In this document: positions 11,426 through 11,437 of the stretch, one piece after another | Layout: each line of letters opens with the position of its first letter | Numbering within the stretch: the stretch's first letter is position 1 | Assembly: GCA_021836925.1 (NCBI GenBank) | Contig: JAKBHG010000010.1 | Span: 1 to 11,437 of the forward strand | DNA length: 11,437 bases | Origin: Microcaldota archaeon | Lineage (GTDB): Archaea > Micrarchaeota > Micrarchaeia > Micrarchaeales > Micrarchaeaceae | Direction: 5' to 3' | Notes under the pieces: model-generated | Told to the model about the DNA's origin: nothing | Databases searched by the model: none | The model's input: only the letters and a program-made list of their open reading frames with translations | Made by a program: the position numbers and the translations under genes

Positions 11426-11437
11426 ATGGCCGATGTA
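11426..11437 (+). CDS. Possible start of another gene, cut by the window end
   Basis: ATG GCC GAT GTA would start a protein MADV. A TATA-like CTTTATTAT lies near 11379-11387, which would place initiation some 20 bases before the ATG, and GCTGATC just upstream resembles part of a ribosome-binding site. The same bases, GCCGATGTA, would equally fit the first nine positions of a tRNA (T8, A9). The window is too short to decide. Confidence 0.2.

Noticed and set aside
1..11437. CRISPR arrays, insertion sequences, phage genes, toxin-antitoxin pairs
   Set aside because: No regularly spaced repeats, transposase or integrase motifs, or small gene pairs of those types were seen on either strand.

Overview
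The window is archaeal. It carries a 5'-truncated Orc1/Cdc6 initiator, two RNase P protein genes, the 20S proteasome alpha subunit, an SBDS-family ribosome maturation factor, three exosome subunits (Rrp4, Rrp41, Rrp42), ribosomal protein eL43 (L37Ae), RNA polymerase subunit P and an HMf-type histone. Ile is often ATA and Arg often AGG, and most starts are preceded by GGTG or GGTA at a nearly constant distance. The lineage cannot be fixed from the sequence. A small-genome euryarchaeal or DPANN (Micrarchaeota-like) archaeon is only a guess; the histone argues against most Crenarchaeota and against Thermoplasmatales.

Layout. Positions 1-1555 (+) hold the orc1/cdc6 end, rnp3 (p30) and rnp2 (Pop5), closely packed. 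Positions 1556-5100 hold an accessory block: a Nudix hydrolase (+), an overlapping ABC-2 exporter pair (permease and ATPase, -), a small ankyrin-like protein (-) and a 2-Cys peroxiredoxin (+) with a long leader. Positions 5125-9633 (+) hold a tight translation/RNA-decay/proteolysis operon: psmA, SBDS, rrp4, rrp41, rrp42, eL43, an unrecognised gene, rpoP. Positions 9715-10777 (-) hold histone, a zinc-ribbon protein of unknown role and a PRC-barrel protein. Thioredoxin (+) lies at 11006-11326, divergent from the histone. The last bases may begin another gene.

How it fits together. rnp3-rnp2 and psmA-SBDS-rrp4-rrp41-rrp42-eL43-rpoP are parts of the well-known archaeal exosome superoperon, which couples tRNA 5' processing, RNA degradation, ribosome maturation, transcription and proteolysis. 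Here it is split by about 3.5 kb of unrelated genes, and an unrecognised protein of about 150 residues sits between eL43 and rpoP. Thioredoxin can reduce peroxiredoxins, so the two redox genes may work together although they are 6.5 kb apart.

Most notable signals: (i) the unrecognised gene inside the conserved operon; (ii) an 8-bp palindrome ATGCATGC placed exactly 6 nt before the TATA-like box of both psmA and the thioredoxin gene; (iii) a uniform GGTG-N5-7-start rule that moves several starts from GTG codons lying inside the ribosome-binding site to downstream TTG or ATG codons; (iv) a histone that lacks the minor-groove arginine of loop 1 and is translationally linked to a zinc-ribbon protein. 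I saw no CRISPR array, insertion sequence, complete tRNA or rRNA, or obvious defence system.
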